64,000 nt of DNA from Eremothecium cymbalariae DBVPG#7215 (GCF_000235365.1 NC_016456.1:744001-808000); one strand, 5' to 3'. Counted from the stretch's first letter, positions 53,626 to 63,394 are shown. The notes: a model not told the origin generated them from the letters alone. Numbers and translations are program-made.

Positions 53626-54381
53626 ATGGTTATACCAGAGGAGGAAGACGTTCTACTATTCGGGCAGAGGTTAGATGCAGGTGAACAGAAGCAGGAAGAT
53701 GCAGCTTGGGAACCTTTCTTCAACCATTTTAAAGATTACTGCGAGCCTTACATTGGTCCCTTTCAGAGTTTTCCGTGGACAGAAAGTATTGTACTGAGTA
53801 CCGAGCAGAACAAGGCCAACGATATAGCTGCTGTTGCCGGTGTGTCGGTCGATTCCGAAGATACGCTATGCAGTAATACTATGCGTTGTTGGAGTGCCAG
53901 CACCATTAATAACGCTACCAATAGGAGCAGTGTTAGGAGCAACAGCCAGAGTAGCAGTACAAGTGCAAGTAGCTCGCAAAGTGTCTCATTTAAGCAGATA
54001 CCTTCAAAACCAGCGCTCACTGCACAGCCATGCAGAAGGCGTGGTAACAGCCAATCTGGTTCGCTGAATGGGAATATATCTTCGGAAAAAACATGCCCTA
54101 TATGTTACAAAACTTTCACTAGAAAGATTTCGGTGAACATTCACATGGTTGTGCACACGAACCTCAAGCCTTATGCATGCGATTATCCAGGCTGTAAAAA
54201 GAAGTTTAACGTCAAGGGCAATTTACAGCGGCACTCGAAGTGCCATAAACTTCAAAAGCCCAATAGAAAGCTGAAGAAAGCATTAAATGTGCTAAACATG
54301 CCGGATCACTATACCGTCGATACAAATAAATCCACTGCAACCACTGCAAATCGTCTTTACAAGAACAACCAACTCCAGTGA
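53626..54381 (+). CDS. Two-finger C2H2 transcription factor (subgroup B, copy 3)
   Basis: The 251-residue protein has an acidic N-terminus (VIPEEEDVLL), then GPFQSFPWTES at residues 44-54, matching the motif in the two other subgroup B proteins. A Ser/Asn-rich middle leads to two C2H2 fingers at about 157-207: finger 1 CPICYKTFTRKISVNIH and finger 2 KKKFNVKGNLQRH. A basic tail (KPNRKLKK) follows, then a 35-residue end. The open frame extends upstream through a TTG only, so ATG 53626 is used. It is the only plus-strand member of the set, divergent from the gene at 50615. Confidence 0.87.
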   Translation: MVIPEEEDVLLFGQRLDAGEQKQEDAAWEPFFNHFKDYCEPYIGPFQSFPWTESIVLSTEQNKANDIAAVAGVSVDSEDTLCSNTMRCWSASTINNATNRSSVRSNSQSSSTSASSSQSVSFKQIPSKPALTAQPCRRRGNSQSGSLNGNISSEKTCPICYKTFTRKISVNIHMVVHTNLKPYACDYPGCKKKFNVKGNLQRHSKCHKLQKPNRKLKKALNVLNMPDHYTVDTNKSTATTANRLYKNNQLQ

Positions 54382-55527
54382 ATCATAAGGAATTAAAAAG
54401 CACAAAAGGTACTTCTGTGCTCATGCCCATTCACTTATTTTCCCATAGTACCCCACTCATTCTATTCATTCCTATATCATAAACTCAGCATATCCTGGTG
54501 TCACCAGAAAACTACATAGGTCTATGAAAATGAGGCCACGAAGCTAATCTTTTCGTTATCTTGATATATTTAAATTCATACAGCGCTGGATCTAAGCATA
54601 ATATGATCTGGTTGGGACCTATATGTCTCGATATCTCGAGCACTCCCAACTATTTTTCAAATCATGTTTGTAGCTGATGAACAACTAAAACATCAACAGA
54701 ATATGAAGATTGTTACTGCCTTATGTTCAAGTTAAAAATAGGTGTTAGTGATCCTCACAGTTAAGTCCCCTTTCTGTTTACAGACACTTACCATTACCTC
54801 TCCCGTCATTATGTGCTCAACACTATTGCGAAACCAACAACAAAATGTAATTGTAGAAGTACTTGCACCTGCGCCTTGCCTTTTTGAATCACTTCAGGCT
54901 TCCAGCGTATATATTTATTAAGAAGGGATTATTGCACAAATTTAAGTCTATATAGGTAGCTCTCTTACACTGGAATGTTTTCCAGTAATGTGTACTTAGT
55001 CTCTTTGAAGCCTGCCATCATCATTTTAACCTTTTCGGTCGCAGCTTTAGTGCAATGATGCTGAAGCCTTGTGAACACACATATACACATGCTGCATGCG
55101 CTATATGCAAGGATTTCCCCACATGGCTCTAATGACGTGGTAGGTACTGCTTGTATTCATCTGATTATCATTGATAAAGAAGCAACCAACAGGCAATTTA
55201 GAGGCAATTTAGGATTTTACTGAACGTTCCCTGAACCGGCGAGTTAGCCGTAACAGATCAATCAATGGCTGTTGGTTCTTCGGTGCATGAAAACAAACAG
55301 CGTCAATTCCATTCTTGGCAGGAGTATCCCCAGCTACCGAAGATAAACGTGTGTGATACAGACCTTGGCGATTACTTAAACATTACTATTTCCAGTAAGT
55401 TATGGCTTTTCACAGCATATTCCTTTACATTTAATATATCGAATACGTAACTCTAAAAATCTAAACCTCGGTCGCTAACGACAAAGGAACTGGAACCCTT
55501 GGGCGGACAACGAAGTGTAACGAACAA
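54382..55527. other. Convergent region between zinc-finger gene 5 and PST2
   Basis: 1.15 kb, AT-rich, with no supportable gene. A 61-codon frame (55265-55450) has no recognisable features. Confidence 0.5.
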
Positions 55528-56133
55528 TCAATTCTTGGCAACGGTTTCGTAGAAAGTCTGGCCCTGGGTCTTCGCAACGGTAAGCTCAAGTTCGCTGGGT
55601 AATCTTGAACCGTCTGAACCAGCAATAGTTCCAGCACCCCATGAAGACCCACCATGGACTTCGTTGATGTTACCTAACCAGCTGAAAACGTTTTTGTATC
55701 CCAAAGGCACAAAGATCATACCATGGTGGACATGAACCGACAAAGAGTTGGTAATAGTAGTCTCATTACCGCCACCGCTACCTGTGGATACAAACATACC
55801 AAAGTATTTGCCATTTAATTCACCATTAGCCCATAAACCACCCGTGCCATCCCAGAAAGCCTTCCACTGTGCTGGACAGTTACCAAACCTAGTGGGAATC
55901 CCAAACAAGAAGTAGTCGTATTTTTGAAGCACAGCTGTCGTAGCAACAGGATAATCTGGCTTTGGAGGTGCACCAAGCATCGCAAGAACATCCTCACCTA
56001 AAGTCTCAGGTACCTGATAAATGTCTGCTTCACCTCCCGCAGCAATAACACCCTCTTTTTCTGCCTCGGCTAGCTTGGCAATGTGCCCATAAAGGGTGTA
56101 TATAATGATAGCAACCTTTTTACCGTCCGACAT
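55528..56133 (-). CDS. PST2: Flavodoxin-like NAD(P)H:quinone reductase Pst2
   Basis: The 201-residue protein is of the WrbA type, an FMN-binding eisosome-associated quinone reductase that limits lipid peroxidation. It starts [18 protein letters not shown], where the T-x-Y-G-H-x phosphate-binding loop binds FMN. Further signatures are [30 protein letters not shown] and MIFVPLGY. Yeast Pst2 has 198 residues; Rfs1 and Ycp4 are paralogues, and this single gene could be their ancestor. A Yap1-type TTACTAA lies 270 bases upstream. It interrupts the AGC1-EAF3 neighbourhood of S. cerevisiae. Confidence 0.93.
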   Translation of the reverse strand: MSDGKKVAIIIYTLYGHIAKLAEAEKEGVIAAGGEADIYQVPETLGEDVLAMLGAPPKPDYPVATTAVLQKYDYFLFGIPTRFGNCPAQWKAFWDGTGGLWANGELNGKYFGMFVSTGSGGGNETTITNSLSVHVHHGMIFVPLGYKNVFSWLGNINEVHGGSSWGAGTIAGSDGSRLPSELELTVAKTQGQTFYETVAKN

Positions 56134-56879
56134 TTCTAAACCTAAACCTTAATATTAATAATAAACCTTACTTTTGCTTGCTCCTGCCAAGAGATACTTC
56201 TTTTGTTAGATAAAAAAATCTTGCTCTTTTATCTATGGGATTTCCTTCTTGCTCTAACTGAGCCAAGTTCTACAAACTCGCCAGTTCAGCTTGTAGACAG
56301 CTATTTATATAAATTTAAGCTAACTAATCCGTATTCATGTGAGGCACTTATTCTCAACCAAAAATGTGGATTTTTAAATTTTATAAATTATAGAAAACTT
56401 ATTTACTAATTTATTAATAATCGGGGAACATAGAATCCGAAAGAAAGATTACCAAAAGCACTAAAATCTACAATCGTGACTGAACATTATGAAAAATCAC
56501 GTAATGCCTTTCTCTATATGGGGAAACACACTTCTCGTTTATTAGGTGGTTTCTCTTCTAGAATGTGTATGTCTTTGTAGTCATATAAAGCTGGACTACA
56601 ACTTCCTAAGTAGACGCCGGTGGACAACGACACCGCGCAGCGTGAACGAGCGACATATGCCCGTATAAAAGAGACTAAAGGGGATTGTGCAAGGGTTGTG
56701 TAGTTTAAAGATGATCTCGTAGTAAAAACAAGCATACTGTATGGTGAACGTGTGTATGACGTTTGCTATTACCTCCCAAGATGGCGAGGAAATCGATGTA
56801 GTGGATTTTCTTTGTGCAGCGCGATGGCCATAGACGGACCGCACAAAGAGCGCTGATGCTCGAAGAACACCAATGCTCA
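56134..56879. other. PST2 promoter / EAF3 3' flank
   Basis: 746 bases with a TTACTAA site (56403-56409). Minus-strand frames at 56514-56985 overlap the EAF3 end and are not recognised. Confidence 0.55.
56403..56409. promoter_or_regulatory. Yap1-type site TTACTAA
   Basis: The sequence is the exact Yap1 recognition element and lies about 270 bases before PST2, a gene induced by oxidative stress through Yap1 in S. cerevisiae. Seven bases will recur by chance, so this is suggestive only. Confidence 0.4.
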
Positions 56880-57998
56880 TCACATGCCCAAGGCGACGCC
56901 CTCGTACTGCGCGCTGGTGTTGATATACTTGTTTGGGATAAGCTGCTCGATGCGAGTGCCAATCCAGTTCAAGAGGGATTCGCATTGAGAGACGACAGTG
57001 TGGCAGCTTTTCTCGTCCATGGTGGTGCCCGCGATGAGTTCTGGGATCAGGCTAATTAGTCTAACAAGGTGAATTCCGCCATACACGGTACTAGGGCGGG
57101 GAGATAGCTGCTGCGGGAGAGCATCGGTCCCAGCGTCAGGCATTGTGCTTCCGCAGACCTCGTCGAACTGCAGTCGCTCAAGACGGTACAGCAGAAGATG
57201 GGATAAGGACTGGTCAAAGTACAGGGCAACGCCCTCGACGAATTCATGGAGCAGTGCCTGTCCTACGGGGGACTGGAGCTGCGCCGAGCGGTCCTTGTAA
57301 TACTTGGCGAGGATATCGTGCACACTAGGCGCACAAGGCAGCTCGACGAGTTTTCTTTCCTTGGTAATTAGCTCCCAATCGTCTACTAGTAAAGATTTCA
57401 GGACCACTGGCATCCGCACAGTAATCTTTGGCACACTACCAGAACCTTGAAGCAGAGGCCCAGCCGTGGAGCCCAATCCCAGCTGCCCCTCGCCGCCTTG
57501 CTGTCCAGCACCAGTACCAGCACCGCCTCCAGATCCAGCACCCGAGCCCGAGCCTGAATGCGCCACCATCCCAGTCCCGGAATGCTGATGATGGCCCCGT
57601 CCCCGCGGCAAAGGTGAATGCTCCCGAAGGCCACTGCTGCTGCCACCGCCGCTGCCACTAGAACCCCCTTTACTTTTAGCCCTCTTGGCTGCTGCTGCTG
57701 CCTCCTTCACATCCTGCACCAGCTGCCGCTTCAACGCAAGATTCTCCTCGTTGTACGGCCGAATTCGCTCCCTCCCGACCCACTCATCCCAAGTAGCCTT
57801 CCACCCCTGATAATGAATAAACCAAAGCGGCCGCTCTAACCCATCTTTCGGTATTTTATCTTCCTCTGTCACCTCAACCCGCTCATTGTGTCTGTCCATG
57901 TATGTCCTTGTGTCAGGGTCGTACACCCGCAGAATCCTCGCCTCATACAACAAAGGCCCATGATAGCACAGACACTTTCCGTCTATCTTAAACGTCAT
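56880..57998 (-). CDS. EAF3: Eaf3, chromodomain/MRG subunit of NuA4 and Rpd3S
   Basis: The 372-residue histone-methyl reader recruits Rpd3S deacetylase to H3K36-methylated gene bodies and is part of NuA4. The N-terminal chromo-barrel (about residues 1-90) has CLCYHGPLLYEARILRV, FIHYQGWKATWDEWVGRERI. The C-terminal MRG domain (about 180-370) includes MPVVLKSLLVDDWE and DQSLSHLLLYRLER. Between them lies a Gly/Ser/His-rich linker of about 70 residues (GSGGGSSSG, GSGSGAGSGGGAG) in place of the more charged linker of yeast Eaf3 (401 residues). A TTG precedes the ATG in frame; ATG 57998 is chosen. Confidence 0.95.
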   Translation of the reverse strand: MTFKIDGKCLCYHGPLLYEARILRVYDPDTRTYMDRHNERVEVTEEDKIPKDGLERPLWFIHYQGWKATWDEWVGRERIRPYNEENLALKRQLVQDVKEAAAAAKRAKSKGGSSGSGGGSSSGLREHSPLPRGRGHHQHSGTGMVAHSGSGSGAGSGGGAGTGAGQQGGEGQLGLGSTAGPLLQGSGSVPKITVRMPVVLKSLLVDDWELITKERKLVELPCAPSVHDILAKYYKDRSAQLQSPVGQALLHEFVEGVALYFDQSLSHLLLYRLERLQFDEVCGSTMPDAGTDALPQQLSPRPSTVYGGIHLVRLISLIPELIAGTTMDEKSCHTVVSQCESLLNWIGTRIEQLIPNKYINTSAQYEGVALGM

Positions 57999-58178
57999 CA
58001 AAGGTCTTTGGCAATGTCAATAGCGACCAGCCTTGCTTAGTAGAACATCTCAATAAGTAGGGGGGGGCCTCGATCTGTGTATATATATGGGTGAGCGAAA
58101 CGCAGCGAGCTCCCCGAGCGAGCGGGAGGGCTCCAACCAGCTCGCCAGCCCACGGGTCCGCCAGGGCCCGCCTAGACC

Positions 58179-58221
58179 GGGCATCTCGCCCCCGCGACCC
58201 GCCCGCGGGGGCGAGATGCCC
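58179..58221. repeat. Perfect GC-rich inverted repeat, 18-bp arms, 7-base loop
   Basis: The arm 58179-58196 is the exact reverse complement of 58204-58221. It is 180 bases upstream of the EAF3 start. Confidence 0.95.
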
Positions 58222-58304
58222 ACGAAAATTTCGAGCCTAGCTCGCAGGAGGCGGGGCGGGTGACGCAGGGTTGGCGGGAGAGAGGGTTGGCAAGAAGCCA
58301 GCCT

Positions 58305-58360
58305 GTGGACCACCACTTCGCCTCCAGGCAACCTGGGGGGAGGGCGAAGTGGTGGTCCAC
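58305..58360. repeat. Perfect inverted repeat, 18-bp arms, 20-base loop with nested CCAGG/CCTGG
   Basis: The arm 58305-58322 pairs exactly with 58343-58360. The loop itself contains CCAGG...CCTGG (58324-58336), giving a hairpin within a hairpin. Confidence 0.95.
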
Positions 58361-58535
58361 AGCGCTCACCGCATTATGCCCTTCTCCTGCCTTAAAAGAA
58401 GCTTTACAACAAACGTAAAAGGGCACCTAAGCAGAGCCACACACAAGCCCCCCGCACGTAGGCAGAATGCTACCTTGCCCACTGCTGCCCAACCACCACC
58501 CCCACGACCCACACAAGAGGCAACAGACCGTTGTT

Positions 58536-58567
58536 CCAGCACCACCGGTGTACACCGGTGGTGCTGG
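58536..58567. repeat. Perfect 32-bp palindrome without spacer
   Basis: The 16-base half-site 58536-58551 (CCAGCACCACCGGTGT) is followed immediately by its exact reverse complement 58552-58567. It is 725 bases before the YCK3 start. Confidence 0.95.
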
Positions 58568-59291
58568 TGAGATGGGGCGACTGTGCCGTAGATCACCATG
58601 AACGGAGGTGCAGAGCGGCGTGCTACCGCCGCCCGAGTTTGATTGACAATTACAGAACCCTTTCCTTTATCAATCTTGAGAGGAAAGAGTAAATAGATGA
58701 TTTCTACAGGGTTTAGAGGAGCCATCCACCAGCAAATTGGCTATCAGGAATAGCAGTCGCGAGAATAGGGCTAGGTGCGCTGTGTAAAACTGTTTATTAG
58801 GTAGGAGTTTTGCTTTCTGGGGCCTTTTTGTTTTCTCGGCTCATTATTTTGTTCCTCAAACGCAGACAAAAGAGTCTTTCCCACACACTCACACACAGAG
58901 GTAGGGTTTTTGGAGCAGGAGCAAAGGCGTAAAAAGAGAGTCAGATCGCAAGCAAGGGAGCCGGTATTCATTAGTTTGTGTCGGGAGTTTTGACCAGGAG
59001 TGTTTTTACTTGAAGGAGATTTTTCAAGTTTTTTTTGAGATATAAAGAGATCAGGAGGCTTTTGCGAAAGAAGGTGGGTAGCGAAAGCAGCAAAGGTTTT
59101 AAGGTTAGATAGAGGTAAGAAACAGGGCTCGGTAGCGAGAAGGGAGAGCGGTATTAGGAGATAGAGAGTCATTGGGAGAGAGTGGCAGACAACGTGGGTG
59201 AACAGCGAGCGAGCGAGAGAGCGAGCTAGAGCGAGAAGAGAAAGTGAAAGAGGAGGAAGTGTAGAGAGCTTTGGATAGACGATAGGGGGAA

Positions 59292-60806
59292 ATGGGGAAC
59301 CGCCAGTCTCAGCATGTGGTGGGGATACATTACGTGGTAGGACCGAAAATTGGAGAAGGGTCATTTGGGATTATTTTTGAAGGCGAGAATATGATGGAGG
59401 GGTCTGGTAGTGGTGGGAATGGGAGTGCTGAGGGAGGAGTTGTTAGCGGAAAACGACCAGTGGCGATTAAGTTTGAGCCAAGGAGGTCGGATGCGCCTCA
59501 ACTTCGGGACGAGTTTAGGGCATATCGGATTCTTAATGGATGCCGGGGCATTCCAAGGGCGTATTACTTCGGACAAGAAGGCATTCATAACATTTTAATC
59601 ATTGATTTACTAGGCCCGTCGTTGGAAGACCTTTTTGAATGGTGTGGACGGAAATTTAGTGTTAAGACGACTTGCTTGTTGGCGAAGCAGATGATCGAAC
59701 GCGTACGTTCGATACACGAACGTGATTTGATATATAGGGATATTAAACCTGACAACTTTCTCATTTCGGAATATCAGCGTGAGTTGCAAAGCGGTGAGGT
59801 AGTCAAGAGCTGTGCGGTGACCGCAAATGGAGATCCAAACTTAATCTATGTTGTGGATTTTGGCATGGCAAAGCAGTATCGTGATCCCAAGACTAAACAA
59901 CACATCCCCTATCGTGAACGCAAATCCCTAAGCGGTACCGCAAGGTATATGTCCATTAACACACACTTTGGCCGTGAGCAGTCTAGGCGCGATGATTTAG
60001 AATCCCTTGGGCACGTATTCTTTTATTTTTTACGTGGCTCACTACCTTGGCAAGGTTTAAAGGCACAGAATAATAAGGCGAAGTACGAAAAGATAGGTTT
60101 GACTAAACAAAAATTGAAGCCCGAAGAGTTGATCTCTGATGACATCCCCACCCAGTTTGCAGAATACTTGAAGTACTGTCGCGCCCTTAGATTCGACCAG
60201 GAACCAGATTATGACTACTTAATCTCCTTGATGGATGCTGTGATGCAGGAAAGAAATGTACGCGATAGCGAGCATTACGATTGGATGGACTTGAATAACC
60301 AGACGGGATGGAATATCGCAATTAATAAAAGAGCCAACTTGCATGGATATGGCAACCCGCATCCGCGCAACAACAACAATACTTCTACAAGCGCCCACCA
60401 ACAAGGCCAACACCAAAATCAGCAGTTGTTGCATCAAGGTCAGCCCCAACCACCACGCACTCCATCGCGTCAAAACTCTAAAATCCAGACCGTATCGCCC
60501 ACACACCATTTGCCGCAGCAGCAACAGCAACATCTACAAGCTCATAAGTACTCAAAGTTTCACAGATCGCACTCTCAATCTACACCGCACAGAAATTCTT
60601 ACTCTGCAAAGCATCGGTTGAAGTTCCCACCGGCAAGCAATGAGATGTTTACCACAAATCCCAATGCAAAACAGGCGTTAGCCGTTCAATCCTATGACGC
60701 ATTTGGGAAGCGCATCACTAGATCCAGTCAGCAACAACATACAGACCAAGATTCAATGGTAGAATCGAGTTTTTTCAGTCGGATCTGCTGCTGTAATTGG
60801 TGCTAG
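59292..60806 (+). CDS. YCK3: Vacuolar-membrane casein kinase 1 Yck3, possibly also N-myristoylated
   Basis: The 504-residue casein kinase 1 regulates vacuole fusion and HOPS/AP-3 trafficking. VVGIHYVVGPKIGEGSFG starts the kinase (GxGxxG near residue 21), with IYRDIKPDNF near 147, DFGMAKQY near 189 and the CK1 motif LSGTARYMSINTH. The match to Yck3 is closer than to Yck1/2 (SQH-VGIHY start, GPSLEDLFEWCGRKFSVKTTC). The C-terminal ~140 residues are Gln/His/Asn-rich and end CCCNWC, the palmitoylation signal. Here the protein begins MGNRQSQ, which fits the N-myristoylation consensus MGxxxS; S. cerevisiae Yck3 begins MSQRSSQ. Order YCK3-DSE1 matches YER123W-YER124C. Confidence 0.95.
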   Translation: MGNRQSQHVVGIHYVVGPKIGEGSFGIIFEGENMMEGSGSGGNGSAEGGVVSGKRPVAIKFEPRRSDAPQLRDEFRAYRILNGCRGIPRAYYFGQEGIHNILIIDLLGPSLEDLFEWCGRKFSVKTTCLLAKQMIERVRSIHERDLIYRDIKPDNFLISEYQRELQSGEVVKSCAVTANGDPNLIYVVDFGMAKQYRDPKTKQHIPYRERKSLSGTARYMSINTHFGREQSRRDDLESLGHVFFYFLRGSLPWQGLKAQNNKAKYEKIGLTKQKLKPEELISDDIPTQFAEYLKYCRALRFDQEPDYDYLISLMDAVMQERNVRDSEHYDWMDLNNQTGWNIAINKRANLHGYGNPHPRNNNNTSTSAHQQGQHQNQQLLHQGQPQPPRTPSRQNSKIQTVSPTHHLPQQQQQHLQAHKYSKFHRSHSQSTPHRNSYSAKHRLKFPPASNEMFTTNPNAKQALAVQSYDAFGKRITRSSQQQHTDQDSMVESSFFSRICCCNWC

Positions 60807-61738
60807 CAAATTTTAACGAAAAAGATACTCAATATAGCAGACTCCTAATTTAGTTCAACACTATCACTTCATGGGTCTGGCATACACTGTTTTTTGATCG
60901 TTACGGTTTTTTGGTTTTTTTTGAAAATTCCTTGAAATTTACGCTTGTCTTGACAATTTTTTATTCTAACTGTACTCCTCTTTTTATGAAACTACGTTTA
61001 TCTCGTGTTGATCACCATGTTTCCATGTTTTGAACTTATAATACACTGTAGAAAATCGTTTCATTGATTGATCTTTGGTCCACCATCTTCGACGATATCT
61101 GGTTGCTCCTATAATTACATCTAGATATCTTTCCTTTTCACAAGTATAATTCTCCGCAAACCTTTGGAATTGAATTAAGAGATCTTACGGAAAAAAAGCA
61201 ATGCCAAAAACTAATATGCTTATGGTTCAGGTACTGGGAGTTAATTTTTGTATTCATAATTGTGGTTATTGCCATATTCTCCTGAGAATTAGTCGTTTGC
61301 ATTAGCCATTGACCACACTGACCAGCTGGTATGTAGACTCATACTCTACTTTATAATCAACTTGGATACTGTTCATAACCAAAAAAAAAACAAAAGCAAC
61401 ATGTAACTATTCATTTATCAATCTGAAAAGCCCTATGCCCTTTCTGTTAGAAAGGTTTTAGGCCTTTAGTTTTGTTTCTACATGATAGGTCAAACATTGA
61501 ATTTTTTTAGCATTACCTACTATAATTACTGTTCGCGAGAAATGTTTAGATATCATCAATACATGTTTCAGTACAATTCCGTTGAAATAATTTTCACTAG
61601 AATTAGCAGCGGCGTTTTCTTCCCGCTGAATATCCAATACTACTCATAATAGGTCGCTAGTCTGTTTTTCTAACTTTCCACGTTCAGATGCTATACTTTC
61701 CTTCGACGCACGGCAATAGACTCTTTTGGGCTTTAGCT
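60807..61738. other. Convergent YCK3-DSE1 3' region
   Basis: 932 bases, AT-rich with T-runs. No gene, RNA or repeat seen. Confidence 0.55.
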
Positions 61739-63394
61739 CTACTTAAATGTATTATCCTCGAAATCAAAAGAATTGTTATTTTCGGCTAATCCTGACTCTA
61801 CAAGTGTAAAGTCCGAATTGATTATGGGATCTAATTCCTCTATTTGGTAGCCCTTGGATTTTGTGGATTTTGGTATATTATTAAGACGGTCAGTCTCAAA
61901 ACGATGCATCCGATCCCGTTGCGGGTAGCACTTAGTATTTTGTAGGCGGTGCATGCCCAGCTCAGCTGAATCAAGAGTTATTAGCGTTCCATCTCCCATA
62001 CACTGCAGTTCACTTACACCAGACGAAGGGGTATGGCACATATGTTCCCAACCCGCTGAAGATAATCTCTGTATATCTGGAGAGACTATTATGTTGCCAC
62101 ATTGAATCACCGTCGAATAATCTTCCTCCGCGATCGATATTGACTGAAATCCCTGACATAGCGTGAGTTTTTTTATCTCTCTTGGTATTCTTCCATGTAT
62201 ATTATTATTAAGGGTGGAAAGATCCCAACACAAGAGGTAACCATGATCATCACTACTATAAAGAGTGCATGTTTCCTTGTGATATGCGATACTAGTTATA
62301 TGACCTCTGTGACCAGTGATAGTACACATAAGTCCCTTCGGTGTGCAGATATCCCATATCTTCATAACGTTGCCAACAGAGTTAACCAATGTATTGGCAT
62401 CTAACCAAATGCAATGTCCTGATGTGGCGGAATCCTTCATATGCCCAGCCGAATCGGGTGAAGGAGCATACAAATTACAAGCCTCTTCTCCAGCTGTTAA
62501 GTCGAGCAAAGAAATCCCACTATATCCATATGTCGGACCGGACATTGCAAGTAGCAACACATTATCAGGGTTGAGATCAAAGGATTCAATCCCAGGTATA
62601 GCGCGCACATAAAATGGCCTTGTCGAATCAAATGTGTAGATAAACAAAGTCTGGCTAATCAAAGAAACAAACCCCATCAAATCTGTATCTTTATCACGCC
62701 ATGTGATCAACTGCCGGATTGGTAATTGCGGAGCACCATCGTGGTATCTCTTCTTTATTACGTCGTCTACCTTGTTCTCAGCACATAGCTGCCTCAAATA
62801 TTTCCCATGGTTGAATCGTTTTATTATCTTTGCATTCCCATGTTCCAATGACGTCCCAATCAAGTTGACTATCCAGTCCTGATGCCCTATGAGAATCATG
62901 AAGTCATGGTCAGCAGGCTCCCTTCTACCATATCCAGCACTTCTAAAGGCTGAATAAGTGAACCTCGGAATACTGCAAACAATAATAGACTCCCCAGGGA
63001 CCATTATCGCCTGTATCTGGTGCAATTTCTGTTTAACATTGTTGTATCGGTACAGCTTCAGATTTTCACCCCCCTCTTTACTCGAATTAGACACAACAAT
63101 TATGTCGTACTCTGGGCACACCGAGAATGACAACAACGAAGCCTCCTCCGTCTTCAATTGCCAGTAGTGGCTCTTCACCTTCTTGGTTGTATAGTAGTCG
63201 TTTACATCCCCCGATGCCTTGCGCAGCAGCGTCGATCCCATCTTCGTTACGTCCGTACTATGATAAGACCTTCTATAGCCTTCCTTAATCTGATGTGATT
63301 TCAACTGCTCCAAATCCCTACCTCTCGGTCTAACAACTATTGCAGGCTGTCGATGAATCCGCGGTGGCCAGTAATAACTCTCTTCTTGTTGCAT
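61739..63394 (-). CDS. DSE1: Dse1, daughter-cell-specific WD-repeat protein
   Basis: The 551-residue WD40 protein is a daughter-specific bud-neck protein involved in cell separation and cell-wall metabolism. The start QQEESYYWPPRIHRQPAIV and the WD-like blades (GHQDWIVNLIGT, HCIWLDANTLVNSVGNVMKIWDI, GHRGHITSIAYHKETCTLYSSDDHGYLLCWDL) fit Dse1 (573 residues in S. cerevisiae), and it neighbours YCK3 as YER124C does. Three Ace2/Swi5-type ACCAGC sites lie in the upstream 600 bases, as expected for an Ace2-dependent gene. Confidence 0.92.
   Translation of the reverse strand: MQQEESYYWPPRIHRQPAIVVRPRGRDLEQLKSHQIKEGYRRSYHSTDVTKMGSTLLRKASGDVNDYYTTKKVKSHYWQLKTEEASLLSFSVCPEYDIIVVSNSSKEGGENLKLYRYNNVKQKLHQIQAIMVPGESIIVCSIPRFTYSAFRSAGYGRREPADHDFMILIGHQDWIVNLIGTSLEHGNAKIIKRFNHGKYLRQLCAENKVDDVIKKRYHDGAPQLPIRQLITWRDKDTDLMGFVSLISQTLFIYTFDSTRPFYVRAIPGIESFDLNPDNVLLLAMSGPTYGYSGISLLDLTAGEEACNLYAPSPDSAGHMKDSATSGHCIWLDANTLVNSVGNVMKIWDICTPKGLMCTITGHRGHITSIAYHKETCTLYSSDDHGYLLCWDLSTLNNNIHGRIPREIKKLTLCQGFQSISIAEEDYSTVIQCGNIIVSPDIQRLSSAGWEHMCHTPSSGVSELQCMGDGTLITLDSAELGMHRLQNTKCYPQRDRMHRFETDRLNNIPKSTKSKGYQIEELDPIINSDFTLVESGLAENNNSFDFEDNTFK

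Larger units (their letters stand above)
57999..59291. promoter_or_regulatory. GC-rich divergent EAF3-YCK3 promoter with three perfect palindromes
   Basis: From about 58060 to 58570 the DNA is GC-rich and holds three perfect inverted repeats (listed). From 58780 to 59290 it changes to a purine-rich (GA) leader on the plus strand just before YCK3. Frames such as 58771-59364 minus are antisense to this purine tract and show only low-complexity Leu/Ser/Pro sequence. Confidence 0.6.

Noticed and set aside
58771..59364. 197-codon minus-strand frame overlapping the YCK3 start
   Set aside because: It is antisense to a purine-rich YCK3 leader and codes for low-complexity Leu/Ser/Pro sequence; it overlaps the YCK3 N-terminus.
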